From Pseudonocardiales bacterium (lineage in GTDB: Bacteria; Actinomycetota; Actinomycetes; Mycobacteriales; Pseudonocardiaceae), in assembly GCA_019247305.1 (NCBI GenBank), contig JAFAPC010000055.1, positions 1-52,463 of the forward strand: a stretch of 52,463 nt of DNA, read 5' to 3'. Under the pieces are notes generated by a model that was given only the letters and a program-made list of their open reading frames with translations, had not been told where the DNA came from and made no database searches. Shown here piece after piece: positions 7,946 to 17,534 of this stretch (the stretch's first letter is position 1; every line of letters starts with the position of its first letter). A program made the position numbers and the translations under genes.

Positions 7946-8298
7946 AGGTCACCTCAACGCTGCCGGGCGAGTGACCAACGTTCGTACCACACGATGTGGC
8001 AGCGGTGCGCGTGGGGTCAGGGATGGGTGACTGCGACCTGGATAATCTGCGCGGGCATGCTTGCCCAAGCGGTCTGACAATCCACGTCAGCCACCTCCCT
8101 CTCATCGGCATGAGAGTGCGTCTCCGTCGCTGGTGTCGGCACCGCCTGCCCTCAGTCCGATGCGGCTTGACGCTGAGACCCCTGCTGCCCTCTTGATCGC
8201 AGCTCAGGCTGACCAGGATGACCAGATCTGGTCCTGATCATGGTCTGCGGTTCGTGCACCGACACGGTTGCCACAACAAAACAGCAGTTCACAGGCGC
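7946..8298. other. Intergenic stretch between endonuclease and tRNA
   Basis: This region should hold the endonuclease promoter on its left side. A short palindrome ACCAGATCTGGT lies near 8219-8230, just downstream of the tRNA in its direction of transcription, and might serve as part of a terminator. No gene is supported. Confidence 0.45.
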
Positions 8299-8374
8299 TG
8301 GTGGAGCTGACGGGATTCGAACCCGTGACCCCCGCACTGCCAGTGCGGTGCGCTACCAGCTGCGCTACAGCCCC
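8299..8374 (-). tRNA. tRNA-Ala (GGC)
   Basis: The minus strand folds as a standard tRNA: acceptor stem GGGGCTG with CAGCTCC, including the G3-U70 pair that identifies alanine tRNAs. The D-arm contains AGCTGGTAGCGC, the anticodon arm CCGCA-CTGGCAG-TGCGG gives anticodon GGC, the T-arm contains GGTTCGAATCC, and CCA is encoded at 8301-8299. Confidence 0.97.
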
Positions 8375-8454
8375 GAAAGGATCACCACGGCCCGGCCGTG
8401 GCGCGTAGGCCACCGTACACGACGCCGATGGTGATCCCCGAACAGGCCCCCGGA

Positions 8455-9261
8455 TCAGTGTTGGGTGCCGGTGAGCGCCCGGTCCAACCACCCTGAGTCA
8501 GTAACCGGGTTGTCGATGAGCGCGCCGTTCACGACGACGCTCGGGGTGCCGAAGCGGTGATCGGATCGCAGTCCGCTGATGGTGCGACTGGCGTTCTCCG
8601 TGGCGGTGGCGACGCGCTGCTGCGCACCGGCCTGCACACAGCGGGCGAAGTTGTCACCAGCGCCCAGGGAACGGCCGAGCTGCGCAAGCTGGGCGCTGGT
8701 CCACCCGCGACCGCCCTCAGGTGGCTGAGCGGCAAACAGACTGTCGTGGAAGCGGGGAAAGATACCGGTCTGCGCGGCGCAGAAGGTCGCGCCAGCGGCC
8801 AGCGTGGAGTACCCGGGCGGGGCCGAATAGTCATCGAGGATGGCGACCGGGTGGTACACCACCTTGGCCTTGCCGTCTGCGGCAGCTTGCGCGAGCCGCT
8901 GATGGTAGAGCTTTTCAAACTGGCCGCAGATCGGGCACATGAAGTCCTCGTAGACGTCAATGGTCACCAGCGCCTGGGGGCTTCCGGTGACGATGGCGTC
9001 GCCCTGCGTGGCCACCCGGTACTCCACCCCAGCGGCAGCGGCGGGGATCACGGGACCCGTCTTGTTGCGGTTCTGCAGCCACAGCCCAAAGCCGACGACA
9101 ACGGCGAGCAGCACGACGATGGCCACCCCCGCGATCATCCCGCGGCTGCCTCCTCCGCCCCCCCGGGCCGCCGCCACAACCTGCGAAGCCTGCCGCTTGC
9201 GCTTGTCCACGGTCCGCTCGGCGCCGCCCACGGCACGTCCCTCCCTGGTCATCTGGGTCAT
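8455..9261 (-). CDS. Membrane-anchored DsbA-family thiol oxidoreductase
   Basis: The product has 268 residues from ATG 9261, which overlaps the stop of the upstream MauE-like gene in ATGA. It has a basic cytoplasmic N-terminus, one membrane helix at about 42-62 (MIAGVAIVVLLAVVVGFGLW) and an external thioredoxin-fold domain with active site CPIC (109-112) in VYEDFMCPICGQF. RFGTPSVVVNG carries the cis-Pro of the fold. It is expected to make or isomerise disulfides in exported proteins. Coupling to the MauE-like protein suggests that partner exchanges electrons with it. Confidence 0.9.
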   Translation of the reverse strand: MTQMTREGRAVGGAERTVDKRKRQASQVVAAARGGGGGSRGMIAGVAIVVLLAVVVGFGLWLQNRNKTGPVIPAAAAGVEYRVATQGDAIVTGSPQALVTIDVYEDFMCPICGQFEKLYHQRLAQAAADGKAKVVYHPVAILDDYSAPPGYSTLAAGATFCAAQTGIFPRFHDSLFAAQPPEGGRGWTSAQLAQLGRSLGAGDNFARCVQAGAQQRVATATENASRTISGLRSDHRFGTPSVVVNGALIDNPVTDSGWLDRALTGTQH

Positions 9262-9794
9262 GTGGTTATCTGAGTCATGTGGCCGGGCTCCCGGCCGGGT
9301 TCCACCGTGCGTCCGGATCCGCGCAGCCAGCCGTCGACGCTCAGCGCCGTCTGGGGCCGCCACAGCAGCCACAGCGCCAACAGCACCGTGCCGAGGTCGC
9401 GGGCCAGTTCCTGCGGGTAGTGCGTGTCGCCCTTGGCTACCGCCCCGCCACCGCCGAAACAGCCGCAGTCGATGGACAGTCCGCGCGCCCAGGCCTGGGC
9501 CACCGCGGTCATCAGGATCAGCAGCAGCACCGCCGAGGCCAGCGCGACCCATCGGAGGAACGCGCCCACCACCAGCAGGGTTCCTAAGGCCAGCTCCACC
9601 AGCGGCAACGCGGTGGCGACCGGCCCGACCAGATCCCGTGGCAGCAGCTCATAGGCGCGCACCGCGATCCGGGTCTGCGCCGGGTCGAGGGCCTTGAGCG
9701 CTCCGGAGACCAGAAACACTGCAGCCAGCCCGAGACGCGCCGCAGTGCCTATCCCATCGACGATGGAGACAATGGAGCGGGACAAACGAGGCAC
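9258..9794 (-). CDS. MauE/DoxX-like membrane redox protein
   Basis: The product has 178 residues from GTG 9794; the longer frame would run into the divergent transporter gene and starts in non-protein-like sequence, so the shorter start is preferred. Four hydrophobic segments are visible (about 16-36, 57-78, 82-101, 130-150), with LGLAAVFLVSGALKALDP typical of the family and a Cys pair in LSIDCGCFGGGG (C110, C112). MauE-family proteins serve in disulfide or thiol maturation. The ATGA overlap with the dsbA-like gene implies a functional pair, analogous in layout to other oxidase/thioredoxin couples. Confidence 0.8.
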   Translation of the reverse strand: MPRLSRSIVSIVDGIGTAARLGLAAVFLVSGALKALDPAQTRIAVRAYELLPRDLVGPVATALPLVELALGTLLVVGAFLRWVALASAVLLLILMTAVAQAWARGLSIDCGCFGGGGAVAKGDTHYPQELARDLGTVLLALWLLWRPQTALSVDGWLRGSGRTVEPGREPGHMTQITT

Positions 9795-9924
9795 GTGAGC
9801 AGAGTAGTCAGTCGCTCCGGGCTTAGGTGAGGCTGCCTGGGGCAAGGGAAACCTGGGTACTGGCCTAACACGGGGCCCTTCGTACCGTGGTGGCGCCGAT
9901 AGTGCTGAGGTGCGGTGATGGATC

Positions 9925-10635
9925 ATGGATGTCGAGCCGGGTAACGAGGTCGGGCACGTCCACCAGGACGTGTCCGGAGGATGGTTACGACCGGCCGTGT
10001 TCGGCGCGATGGACGGTCTGGTGACCAACATCGCGCTGGTCGCGGGCGTGGGCGGCAGCGGGGCGGGCGCCCACTTGATCGTGTTGACGGGGACGGCCGG
10101 GCTGGTGGCGGGCGCCTTCTCGATGGCGCTGGGGGAATACGCGTCGGTGCAGACCCAGAACGACTCCGTCTACGCCGAGGTCAAAGTCGAACGCGACGAG
10201 CTGCGCCGGCATCCCGCAGCGGAGCAGGCCGAGCTGGTCGCCTCGTTGGTGCAGATGGGCCTGACCCGCGAGACCGCGCGGCGGGTGGCTCAGGAGGTGC
10301 ACGCCAACCCGTCGCTGGCCCTGCGGGTACACCTCAACCAGGAGCTCGGGGTGAACCCCGACGATCAACCCTCCCCGTGGGTGGCCGCCGGGTCGTCGTT
10401 CCTCTGCTTCTCGATCGGGGCGCTGGTCCCGCTCATCCCGTACCTGCTCGGCTTCGCCTCGCTGATCACGAGTCTCGCCGCTGGCGCAGGTGGGCTGTTC
10501 CTAGCCGGGGCACTCGCGGCCCGGTTCACCACTCGCTCGTGGTGGGGCAGCGGGCTGCGCCAGGTGGGGTTCGGCGTGATCGCGGCGGTAGCGACCTATC
10601 TGGTCGGCGCCCTGATCGGGGTCAACGGGCGCTGA
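9925..10635 (+). CDS. VIT1/CCC1-family Fe2+/Mn2+ transporter
   Basis: The product has 236 residues. It begins with the family signature LRPAVFGAMDGLVTNIALVA and MALGEYASVQTQNDS, followed by a charged cytoplasmic insert (about 75-145) with several Glu residues that in the family bind metal, and ends with three more membrane segments (SFLCFSIGALVPLIPYLL, SLAAGAGGLFLAGALAA, GFGVIAAVATYLVGAL). It should export or sequester iron or manganese. It is divergent from the MauE-DsbA pair and lies a few kb from the iron-uptake operon, but I see no iron box directly in front of it. Confidence 0.9.
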   Translation: MDVEPGNEVGHVHQDVSGGWLRPAVFGAMDGLVTNIALVAGVGGSGAGAHLIVLTGTAGLVAGAFSMALGEYASVQTQNDSVYAEVKVERDELRRHPAAEQAELVASLVQMGLTRETARRVAQEVHANPSLALRVHLNQELGVNPDDQPSPWVAAGSSFLCFSIGALVPLIPYLLGFASLITSLAAGAGGLFLAGALAARFTTRSWWGSGLRQVGFGVIAAVATYLVGALIGVNGR

Positions 10636-10681
10636 GCGCCCGCACACGGCCTGGGAACGGAAACGGCGGGGATCATCCTCA

Positions 10682-11212
<531 letters not shown>

Positions 11213-11315
11213 TCAGAGATTTTTTGGGGGGTAAATATTCAGCTAGTGACCGGCGTTGGTCCTTTGGCGTGAATCACTACAGTCGACAGTTACTCCGATT
11301 CACCGCGTCAATACT

Positions 11316-11768
11316 TTAGGAAGTGGGGCGCAGGCCGAAGGTGGTGTCGATTTCGGTGGCCAGTTGGTCGACGTTGGCCGCGAAGGGGGCCGTCGCCGCT
11401 CCGGAGCTGGCCGCGCGTTCCAGCTCGTGCAGATGCATGCGCAGGGCGTTGCGGCGGTCCGCGGTGACCCACGGGGCCGCCTCCAGCGCGCGGGTGAGGT
11501 CGTCGTCGGCACGCCGGAGCGCAAGGCCGGCACCGGCGTCACCGCCGGCTCCCAATGATGCCGCCCCGGCCTCGACGTGCAGCGACAGCACGCGGAGCTG
11601 CGCGGAGGTCTGCCGGGCTTGCTCTTGCACCGCCGCCACCTGCTCCTGCGGTGTCGGAGCAGTGAAGTGGCCGACGAGCCCGCCCAGCACGCCACCGAGC
11701 ACGAACGCGGCCCCGGCGACACCGATGAGCCGCCGACGCCGCTGAGTCTGGGGAGTGTAGAGGGCCAT
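11316..11768 (-). CDS. Small membrane-anchored protein of the iron operon
   Basis: The product has 150 residues from ATG 11768, two bases after the stop of the HyuA-like gene, so it is the last gene of that operon. A basic N-terminus (MALYTPQTQRRRR) precedes one membrane helix (LIGVAGAAFVLGGVLGGLVG, about 14-33), and the rest is a predicted external helical domain rich in Ala, Glu and Arg (QEQVAAVQEQARQTSAQL and similar) with no Cys. I do not recognise the family. By position it may assist the FTR1-type iron permease or the lipoprotein, for example as a structural helical partner. Confidence 0.7.
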   Translation of the reverse strand: MALYTPQTQRRRRLIGVAGAAFVLGGVLGGLVGHFTAPTPQEQVAAVQEQARQTSAQLRVLSLHVEAGAASLGAGGDAGAGLALRRADDDLTRALEAAPWVTADRRNALRMHLHELERAASSGAATAPFAANVDQLATEIDTTFGLRPTS

Positions 11769-11770
11769 AA

Positions 11771-13801
11771 TCAGGCGCGTCCGACGATGACCGCGGCGGC
11801 GCCGGGACCCACGGTATCCGCGATGGCATCCGGATCGGCCAGTTCCCGGATCCGACCACCTTGGACGACCCAGACGGTGGGTTGCACAGTGATCGGTCCG
11901 ACATTCCGGACATGACGGGAGACCACCGATCCGATCCTCACCGTCCACGGCTCGCCGGGCGAGCCCGAGCCGTCCACCAGGACCGCTTCGCCCCGCACGT
12001 CCAGGATGGGGTCGCCGAACCGGTCAAAAAGCAGCACCCGACCATTCAGGGCGCTCAGCCAGAACCGCCCGACCGGCTCGACCTGCTCCGAGCCGCCCGC
12101 GGCGCGGGCTAGCGCGCTGATCGCCTCGCGGCTGGGCGGTGGCCGCCCCGGTACCACGCCCGAGCCGAGCACAAGGGCGCCCACGGCCACCGCGCGGATC
12201 GCGCCACGATCCCCAACCTGGCTGACCTGGACCTGCAGCGAGGTCGGCGACGCACCAGCGGCGAGTGCCTCGGCTTCCACCTCCGCGACCAGGGCATCGA
12301 CGTCGGCCGGAGTGGGCCGGGACACGGTGCGTTCCCGCTCAGCGCGGACCAACGACAACGCATCACCCATCGAGGAGATCACCTCGGCCCCCGGCGGTAT
12401 CTGGCAGTCCAGCCCGAGGGCCTCCGCCAGCGGCCGGCCCAGCACGCTGGCGCCGCCACCGACGGCTACCAGGGTGGGCTGGGTGAGCCGGTGCTGCCCG
12501 GCCACCGTGGTGACGAGATCAGCTAGCGCCTCGGTGGAGGCCTGCATCATCCGACGGGCAAGCTCGGCGCCGGGCAGCCCCAGCGCCGCCCCCGCGATGT
12601 CCAGCGCCGCGGTGGCGCAGCCCCGGTCCCCGGCGGCGTAGTCGCCACGGGGAACTAGCCCGAGCGCATTGGCGGCACACGTGTTGGTCAGCGCGGCCAC
12701 CGTGCCGTCGGCCAGCCGCAACACCAGATAGTCTGGGGGATCCCCGGGTCGCGGCGCGAGTGTCTCCGGGCGCGCACCGGTCACCCGCTCCGGGGCCAGG
12801 AAGCAGGAGTAGGGCAGCCCCGCGATGTGCGCGCTGCGCGGTCCAACGCCGTACACCCGCCGCCGTCGCACCCGCAGCATCGACCCCCCGGCGACCCCTG
12901 CGACCTGCACGTCCAGCGCTCGAACCGCGGTGGCCTGGCCAGCGACCCGGACGTAGGACAGCGCGGGGCGGCCCGCGGTGATCGCCGCGACGTTGGTGGA
13001 GGTGCCGCCGACCTCGACGATGACCCCGTCGCCGATGCGCAACGTCCGCAGCGCCCCAGCCACGGAGGCCGCCGGCCCCGAGTAGAGGGTGCGGGCTGGC
13101 GCGGCGCGGAACCCGGCTAGATCGGTGGCGCCGCCGTCTCCCCGCATCACCATGACGGGGCAGCTCAGCGCCGCGGCGGCGACCCCGGCCTGCACCACCT
13201 CCGCAGTACGCAGCGCGATCGGTAGGATCGAGGCGTTGAGCGCGGCGGTGACCGTGCGCAGTTCGAGGCCGTACAGACCAGTCAGCTCCGACGAGGTCGT
13301 TACCGGCAGTCCCAGCTCGGCGGCGAGTGTGGCGACCGCGTCCTCACACGCTGAGTCGTCGGGGGCAAACGCCTCGGCCACACACACCGCCTGGGCACCG
13401 GCGTCGGCCAGCCGGACCAACGCGTGGCGGGCCGCGCTGGCATCGAAGCCCACGGATAGATCAAGAAACTCGTGGGCGATCGCTGCGCTGATCATGGTCC
13501 GGTTGCGGGCCTTGCGCAGGTAGGGGGCTCGGGCCAAGCCCAGCACACCGACCGGCACGGTATCGCCCTCCAGCAGCGCGTTCACCGCTTGCGTGGTGGA
13601 GTGGGTGAGGAGTTCGACGGCGTGGGTGCCCACGTCGGCGACCAGCTTCGCGACCACGTCGACCACGCCCGCGGACACCCCGTCGCGGTGGTCGTGCGTG
13701 GTGGGGACCACTGCCCGACCAACGAGCTCACCCGTCACCGAATCGATCGCGACCGCCTTGGTGAAGGTGCCGCCGACGTCGGCGCCTACCCGGACACCCA
13801 T
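11771..13801 (-). CDS. HyuA-like hydantoinase/oxoprolinase family protein
   Basis: The product has 676 residues from ATG 13801, whose first 16 bases overlap the 3' end of the permease gene. It opens with the ATP-binding phosphate loop VGADVGGTFTKAVAID, has HSTTQAVNALLEGD, DGGATDLAGF and EVGGTSTNVAAI, and a late VAVGGGASVLGRPLAEALG, all as in HyuA/OplA proteins. These normally hydrolyse cyclic amides with ATP, usually with a HyuB partner, which is absent here. The position inside an iron-controlled operon suggests a different, undescribed job, or an ATP-dependent step linked to iron uptake or a cyclic ligand. Substrate unknown. Confidence 0.85.
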   Translation of the reverse strand: MGVRVGADVGGTFTKAVAIDSVTGELVGRAVVPTTHDHRDGVSAGVVDVVAKLVADVGTHAVELLTHSTTQAVNALLEGDTVPVGVLGLARAPYLRKARNRTMISAAIAHEFLDLSVGFDASAARHALVRLADAGAQAVCVAEAFAPDDSACEDAVATLAAELGLPVTTSSELTGLYGLELRTVTAALNASILPIALRTAEVVQAGVAAAALSCPVMVMRGDGGATDLAGFRAAPARTLYSGPAASVAGALRTLRIGDGVIVEVGGTSTNVAAITAGRPALSYVRVAGQATAVRALDVQVAGVAGGSMLRVRRRRVYGVGPRSAHIAGLPYSCFLAPERVTGARPETLAPRPGDPPDYLVLRLADGTVAALTNTCAANALGLVPRGDYAAGDRGCATAALDIAGAALGLPGAELARRMMQASTEALADLVTTVAGQHRLTQPTLVAVGGGASVLGRPLAEALGLDCQIPPGAEVISSMGDALSLVRAERERTVSRPTPADVDALVAEVEAEALAAGASPTSLQVQVSQVGDRGAIRAVAVGALVLGSGVVPGRPPPSREAISALARAAGGSEQVEPVGRFWLSALNGRVLLFDRFGDPILDVRGEAVLVDGSGSPGEPWTVRIGSVVSRHVRNVGPITVQPTVWVVQGGRIRELADPDAIADTVGPGAAAVIVGRA

Positions 13802-15087
13802 CGCGCCTCCCGCGCGCGGCGGGGCCGCACTAGCAACAACCAGGTGGCCCCCAGCACGTACACGGCAACCAAGATCGCCTGGCTGGCCAGGGTCTGCACA
13901 CTGGGCCAGTACCCCAACGCCTGGGACAGGAAGATCGGCGCGTGCGGCCATCCGGACAGCGGAGTGAGCCCGACCAGATCAGCTGTCTGCAGGCTCCGCA
14001 CCGCGTTCCCGAGGAACGCCACCGAGGTCGCCATCAGCAGCAGCACCGCGCCCACCAGGAACGTCTTCACTGGCAGCCGCCGGCCTAACTTGAAGATCAG
14101 ATAAGACACCACCGCCAAGGCAACCAGCCCGACCGCGAGCCCGAGCACGATCCACCAGCCCAGCCCCTGACCGAACTCCACCAGCGCCTGGTAGAGCAGG
14201 GCAGTCTCCAGGCCTTCCCGGTACATCGCGGTGAACCCCACCAACACCAGCGCGAGGGTGGAGCCGACCGACACCGCGGTAAACAGCCGGCTGCGCAAAA
14301 ACTCCATCCAGCGGCGGTGCTCCAGCCGGGCGATCAGCCAGAACGAGATGTACAGCAGCACCGCGACAGCAGCGGTCGCGACGAGAGCCTCCAGCACCTC
14401 CCGCCCCACCGGGACCACCGCCAGGACAAACCGCAAGATCAGGTAGGTCAACCCGGTAGCCGCCAGTCCGGAGATCACTCCCCAGGCGATGGGCTTGCGG
14501 TACTGGGTGGACTTGGTGGCCTCCAGGTATCCCAGCAGCGCGGTCAGCAGCAACACCGCCTCGAGGCCCTCCCGAAAGATAATGAGGAAGGACTGTCCGG
14601 CCACCACGGCGATCGCATCGAAGCCGGTGTCGGTTAGCCGCCGCTCCGTGTCATCGATCAACCGCCGCAACTCGACGATATTCGCCCGCACGGTCTCTAC
14701 CGGCGCTCCAGACTTGATCAGGCTGCGGATTTCCGCGAATTTCGTCTCGGCATCGGCGGTCAGCTCGGGAGCCACTACCCGAAGCGGCACCTCGACATAC
14801 TCGAAGTGGTCCAGATACCCGGTCCTGGCCTGGGTAAAAGCCTGCTCGATCTTTCCTTGTTTGACCAGCTCCAGGGTCTGGTCGATCGAGGCGCGCACCA
14901 CGGCCAGTTGGCGAATCGCCTCAGCGCGCGAGATCGCCTGTTGCGAGACGGCGATTAGCTGCGGGGACGGGAGCTGCGGCTGGGCCGGCTGGGCCGCCGC
15001 CTGCGGTAGCGCGCCCACTAAGGTGACCGCCGGCACCAGCAGGGCGAGCGCCAGCAGCAGCACACCGAGCAGTCGGTGCCCGATCAT
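13786..15087 (-). CDS. efeU: FTR1-family iron permease (EfeU-like)
   Basis: The product has 433 residues. A signal-like N-terminal helix is followed by a helical external domain (about 45-155), then the permease with the two REGLE iron-binding motifs of FTR1: FREGLEAVLL (R172-E176) and YREGLETALL (R290-E294). Seven or so membrane segments are seen. It should carry ferrous or ferric iron across the membrane. Start ATG 15087 overlaps the lipoprotein stop by four bases (ATGA). No DyP-type peroxidase (EfeB) gene accompanies it, so it is not a complete canonical Efe system. Confidence 0.92.
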   Translation of the reverse strand: MIGHRLLGVLLLALALLVPAVTLVGALPQAAAQPAQPQLPSPQLIAVSQQAISRAEAIRQLAVVRASIDQTLELVKQGKIEQAFTQARTGYLDHFEYVEVPLRVVAPELTADAETKFAEIRSLIKSGAPVETVRANIVELRRLIDDTERRLTDTGFDAIAVVAGQSFLIIFREGLEAVLLLTALLGYLEATKSTQYRKPIAWGVISGLAATGLTYLILRFVLAVVPVGREVLEALVATAAVAVLLYISFWLIARLEHRRWMEFLRSRLFTAVSVGSTLALVLVGFTAMYREGLETALLYQALVEFGQGLGWWIVLGLAVGLVALAVVSYLIFKLGRRLPVKTFLVGAVLLLMATSVAFLGNAVRSLQTADLVGLTPLSGWPHAPIFLSQALGYWPSVQTLASQAILVAVYVLGATWLLLVRPRRAREARWVSG

Positions 15088-15524
15088 CCTGGGTACTTCG
15101 TCAAGTAAGCCCGCACCGCCGAGGAGATCGCAGCGGAACCTTTAGCCGCCGCCGCGGCATCCCCGCTGCCCGCTGCCTTCTCCAGCACCGCGAAGTTGTC
15201 CTCCATCGCCAGGTAGGTGTCCGGGTCATGACCCTTGACCGCGTCCTCGATCAGGTGCCAGGTCGGCTCGATCTGACCGTCCAGGCTGGCCGCCTTGGCC
15301 TTATCCGTTCCCGCAGAGCCGGCGATCTCCTGGGCGATCTGGTCGATCTTCCGTAGACCCGTCGCCACCTCGGCCGCCGTCACCGGCTGCGCCGGCACGG
15401 CGAGCGCTGACGAAGCTGGCGCGGAATCCGCCGGCGTGCCGCCCCCACTGGCACAGCCCGCAAGTCCTCCGATACTGAACGCCACCAGCATCAGGTTTGC
15501 GCTTCGCCGCCATCTGGTCAACAT
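15084..15524 (-). CDS. Lipoprotein of the iron operon
   Basis: The product has 146 residues from ATG 15524, with GGAGGT four bases upstream. The N-terminus is a lipoprotein signal (LMLVAFSIGGLAGCASGG), so it is anchored outside the membrane. The mature part is helical: LRKIDQIAQEIAG, DGQIEPTWHLIEDAVKGHDP and DTYLAMEDNFAVLEKAA, which resembles the helical iron-binding domain fused to some FTR1/EfeO proteins (family recall, moderate). It probably delivers iron to the permease that follows. An iron box at 15569-15587 lies 45 bases upstream. Confidence 0.75.
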   Translation of the reverse strand: MLTRWRRSANLMLVAFSIGGLAGCASGGGTPADSAPASSALAVPAQPVTAAEVATGLRKIDQIAQEIAGSAGTDKAKAASLDGQIEPTWHLIEDAVKGHDPDTYLAMEDNFAVLEKAAGSGDAAAAAKGSAAISSAVRAYLTKYPG

Positions 15525-15568
15525 CGAAACCTCCGAATGCCGAAGGCTGTCAGCCCATCGAGCGATAG

Positions 15569-15587
15569 TTAGGTTATGCATGCCTAA
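15569..15587. promoter_or_regulatory. IdeR/DtxR-type iron box
   Basis: TTAGGTTATGCATGCCTAA is a near-match to the consensus TTAGGTTAGGCTAACCTAA (the outer eight left and most right positions agree). It sits just upstream of the lipoprotein-FTR1-HyuA operon on the minus strand, so the operon should be repressed by iron-loaded IdeR. Confidence 0.85.
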
Positions 15588-15617
15588 CGCAAACGTCAAG
15601 GAGCGGTCCCGTAAACT

Positions 15618-15636
15618 GAAGGTTAGGCTATAAAGA
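15618..15636. promoter_or_regulatory. Possible second, half-matching iron box
   Basis: GAAGGTTAGGCTATAAAGA contains the GGTTAGGCTA core of the iron-box consensus, but the right half has decayed. It lies about 50 bases upstream of the better box and may give tandem binding or be chance. Confidence 0.4.
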
Positions 15637-15738
15637 TCAACGATACGCTGCCACCGGAGCACGTCCGCTACTTTCCGCATGGCGCGACGTACTCAGCGTG
15701 ACAGCTGGATCACGGCCTTCACAACTCGGCTATCGTCG

Positions 15739-17355
15739 TTACGCCGTGACAAACCCTCGCGCTCGCTCCAGGAAGTCTGCCACCGCGGGCACCGTGGCGT
15801 GCGGCGTCAGCTGGTGATAGAGGTCGCGAAGAAGATCCATACTCCGGTGTGAATCCAGGCTCTCAGCCAAGCCGATCGACTCCATTCCCAGCCCGGCAGC
15901 GGCGTCAAGGTCACGCTGTTTGCCTGGCCGAGCCAAGGTGTCGGCAAGATGAGTAATATAAATTTGTCGGTCCCGGACGAACGATCCACAGAAGTGGGTT
16001 ATTCCTTCGTTGAGCATCACGGCCGCGTGCTCAGTCTGGCCGAGTTCTAAAAGACAATGGCCGCTTCTGACTACGACCAGCGATGGACTCATCCAGTACA
16101 ACCAGGGTGGATCGTCGTCTGGCTTGAGCTGTTCGACTTGTGTGCGAGCGCGGGAGATCGCGGCCATACAGGCTGAGGTGTCCCGAAGGACGGCGAAAGC
16201 ATACGCTTGCTGGCGGTGTAAGTGGGCGAGCAAGGCCGGTGTTGCGCGTCCCCGCAAACCGGCCAGTGCGGTCTCGACGAGCGTCACGGCTTCCGCAGGC
16301 TGTCCTTGGCGGGCAGCCTGGCCGGCCATGGTCGCCAGAATGTGGGCGCCGAATGGCCGGTCGTCAGCGCTATGGGCGGCACGCAGGCCAGCGACGAAAT
16401 AGCGCTGCGCCAGTCCGTGATGCCCGTTATCATAGGCGGCCCAGCCACACAGTTGTCCCAGCTCGGCGAGCACCACGTGCAGTCCCCGGCCGGTGTGCTC
16501 GTCATACCGGGCCCGGTCGAGCAGCCCAGCGACCCCCGCGAACGCCTGACGAGCCATAGCCAGCACGCTGCCGCCACCAGCCACGTCATCTATCCGGCGC
16601 AGCTCGGCGACCATGGCGCTGAGCCGGCTGACCAGCTTGCCCGACACCCGGCGCCCAGCCAACCCGGACACCAGCAGCTCTGGCTCGTGGACCAACCACT
16701 GGTGCGCCGGGGCGGTCAACGCCGGGCCGGTCAGAGACCCGAACACTCGGCGTTTCACCCGATCACCACCGCTCAGCAGGACGACTGCTTCGACGGTACC
16801 CCGGTGGTTCCAAGGGGCGACGAGCACCGGATCGTGCTCAGGACCGTCACTGTGCTCACCGCGTGTGTCCGAACCAGGCTGAACACCGTTTGACGGTGGC
16901 TCCGCGACCTGGCGCTCCGCCGGTTCGGTGACCGCACACTTGCCCTTCTCCTTTGGTAACCGAAACCAGAGCACCATTGGCGGTATCCGCAACACCCGAG
17001 CCCAGTGCTGCAAGGTATCGAGATGCTGGTTAGGCAGTCCGGTCTCAAACCGGCTGACCTGGGGTTGGCGGAGACACATCCACTGGCCGAGCAAAGTTTG
17101 CGAGATACCGCTCGGACCATAGACGCCGTAGTGGTGCGGATGCGTACGGTACGCCCGGGCGACGCGGCCCATATGCTGAGCGGCGAACGCCTCCCGGAAC
17201 TGCTCGGTCTGCCAGAACTCAGGAGGTACCTGTGGCGGGGCGATGAGCTTGTCACGCGAGGATCGTTCGCAGCGGGCGCACTGGCGCCCGGGGTTGTCCG
17301 CCGCCAAGTGCGTGCCACAGCGGCAGTAGCGGTGCCGGGCTGGACGGGATGCCAT
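15739..17355 (-). CDS. XRE-family regulator with helical-repeat C-terminus
   Basis: The product has 538 residues from ATG 17355, behind AAGGGG; an adjacent ATG at 17358 is equally possible. It begins with a four-Cys ribbon (CRCGTHLAADNPGRQCARC), then an HTH of the lambda-repressor type (ISQTLLGQWMCLRQPQVSRF, ETGLPNQHLDTLQHWARVL), and a long helical region of TPR-like repeats. Such proteins are common regulators in Streptomyces and Pseudonocardiales, often sensing small ligands or acting beside a cluster. Its target is not evident; nearest neighbours are the iron operon and a glutamine amidotransferase. Confidence 0.85.
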   Translation of the reverse strand: MASRPARHRYCRCGTHLAADNPGRQCARCERSSRDKLIAPPQVPPEFWQTEQFREAFAAQHMGRVARAYRTHPHHYGVYGPSGISQTLLGQWMCLRQPQVSRFETGLPNQHLDTLQHWARVLRIPPMVLWFRLPKEKGKCAVTEPAERQVAEPPSNGVQPGSDTRGEHSDGPEHDPVLVAPWNHRGTVEAVVLLSGGDRVKRRVFGSLTGPALTAPAHQWLVHEPELLVSGLAGRRVSGKLVSRLSAMVAELRRIDDVAGGGSVLAMARQAFAGVAGLLDRARYDEHTGRGLHVVLAELGQLCGWAAYDNGHHGLAQRYFVAGLRAAHSADDRPFGAHILATMAGQAARQGQPAEAVTLVETALAGLRGRATPALLAHLHRQQAYAFAVLRDTSACMAAISRARTQVEQLKPDDDPPWLYWMSPSLVVVRSGHCLLELGQTEHAAVMLNEGITHFCGSFVRDRQIYITHLADTLARPGKQRDLDAAAGLGMESIGLAESLDSHRSMDLLRDLYHQLTPHATVPAVADFLERARGFVTA

Positions 17356-17534
17356 CATCTGCCCCTTCGGGTTCTGGCCGATTCCGGGGAGTGTAACGGG
17401 CCTGCCATCATCCATGATCTGGACTTACCGTAGCGAGGATTTCCTCGCGTCGTGAACCCGGTGGATACGCCTATGCGCGTCCGGGCATACAGGATAGCGA
17501 GTATGCCCTTTATCGCGGCGTGATGTATGCCTGC

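Noticed and set aside
8219..8230. Palindrome ACCAGATCTGGT as an operator
   Set aside because: Short and placed downstream of the tRNA; a terminator part is as likely and neither is supported.
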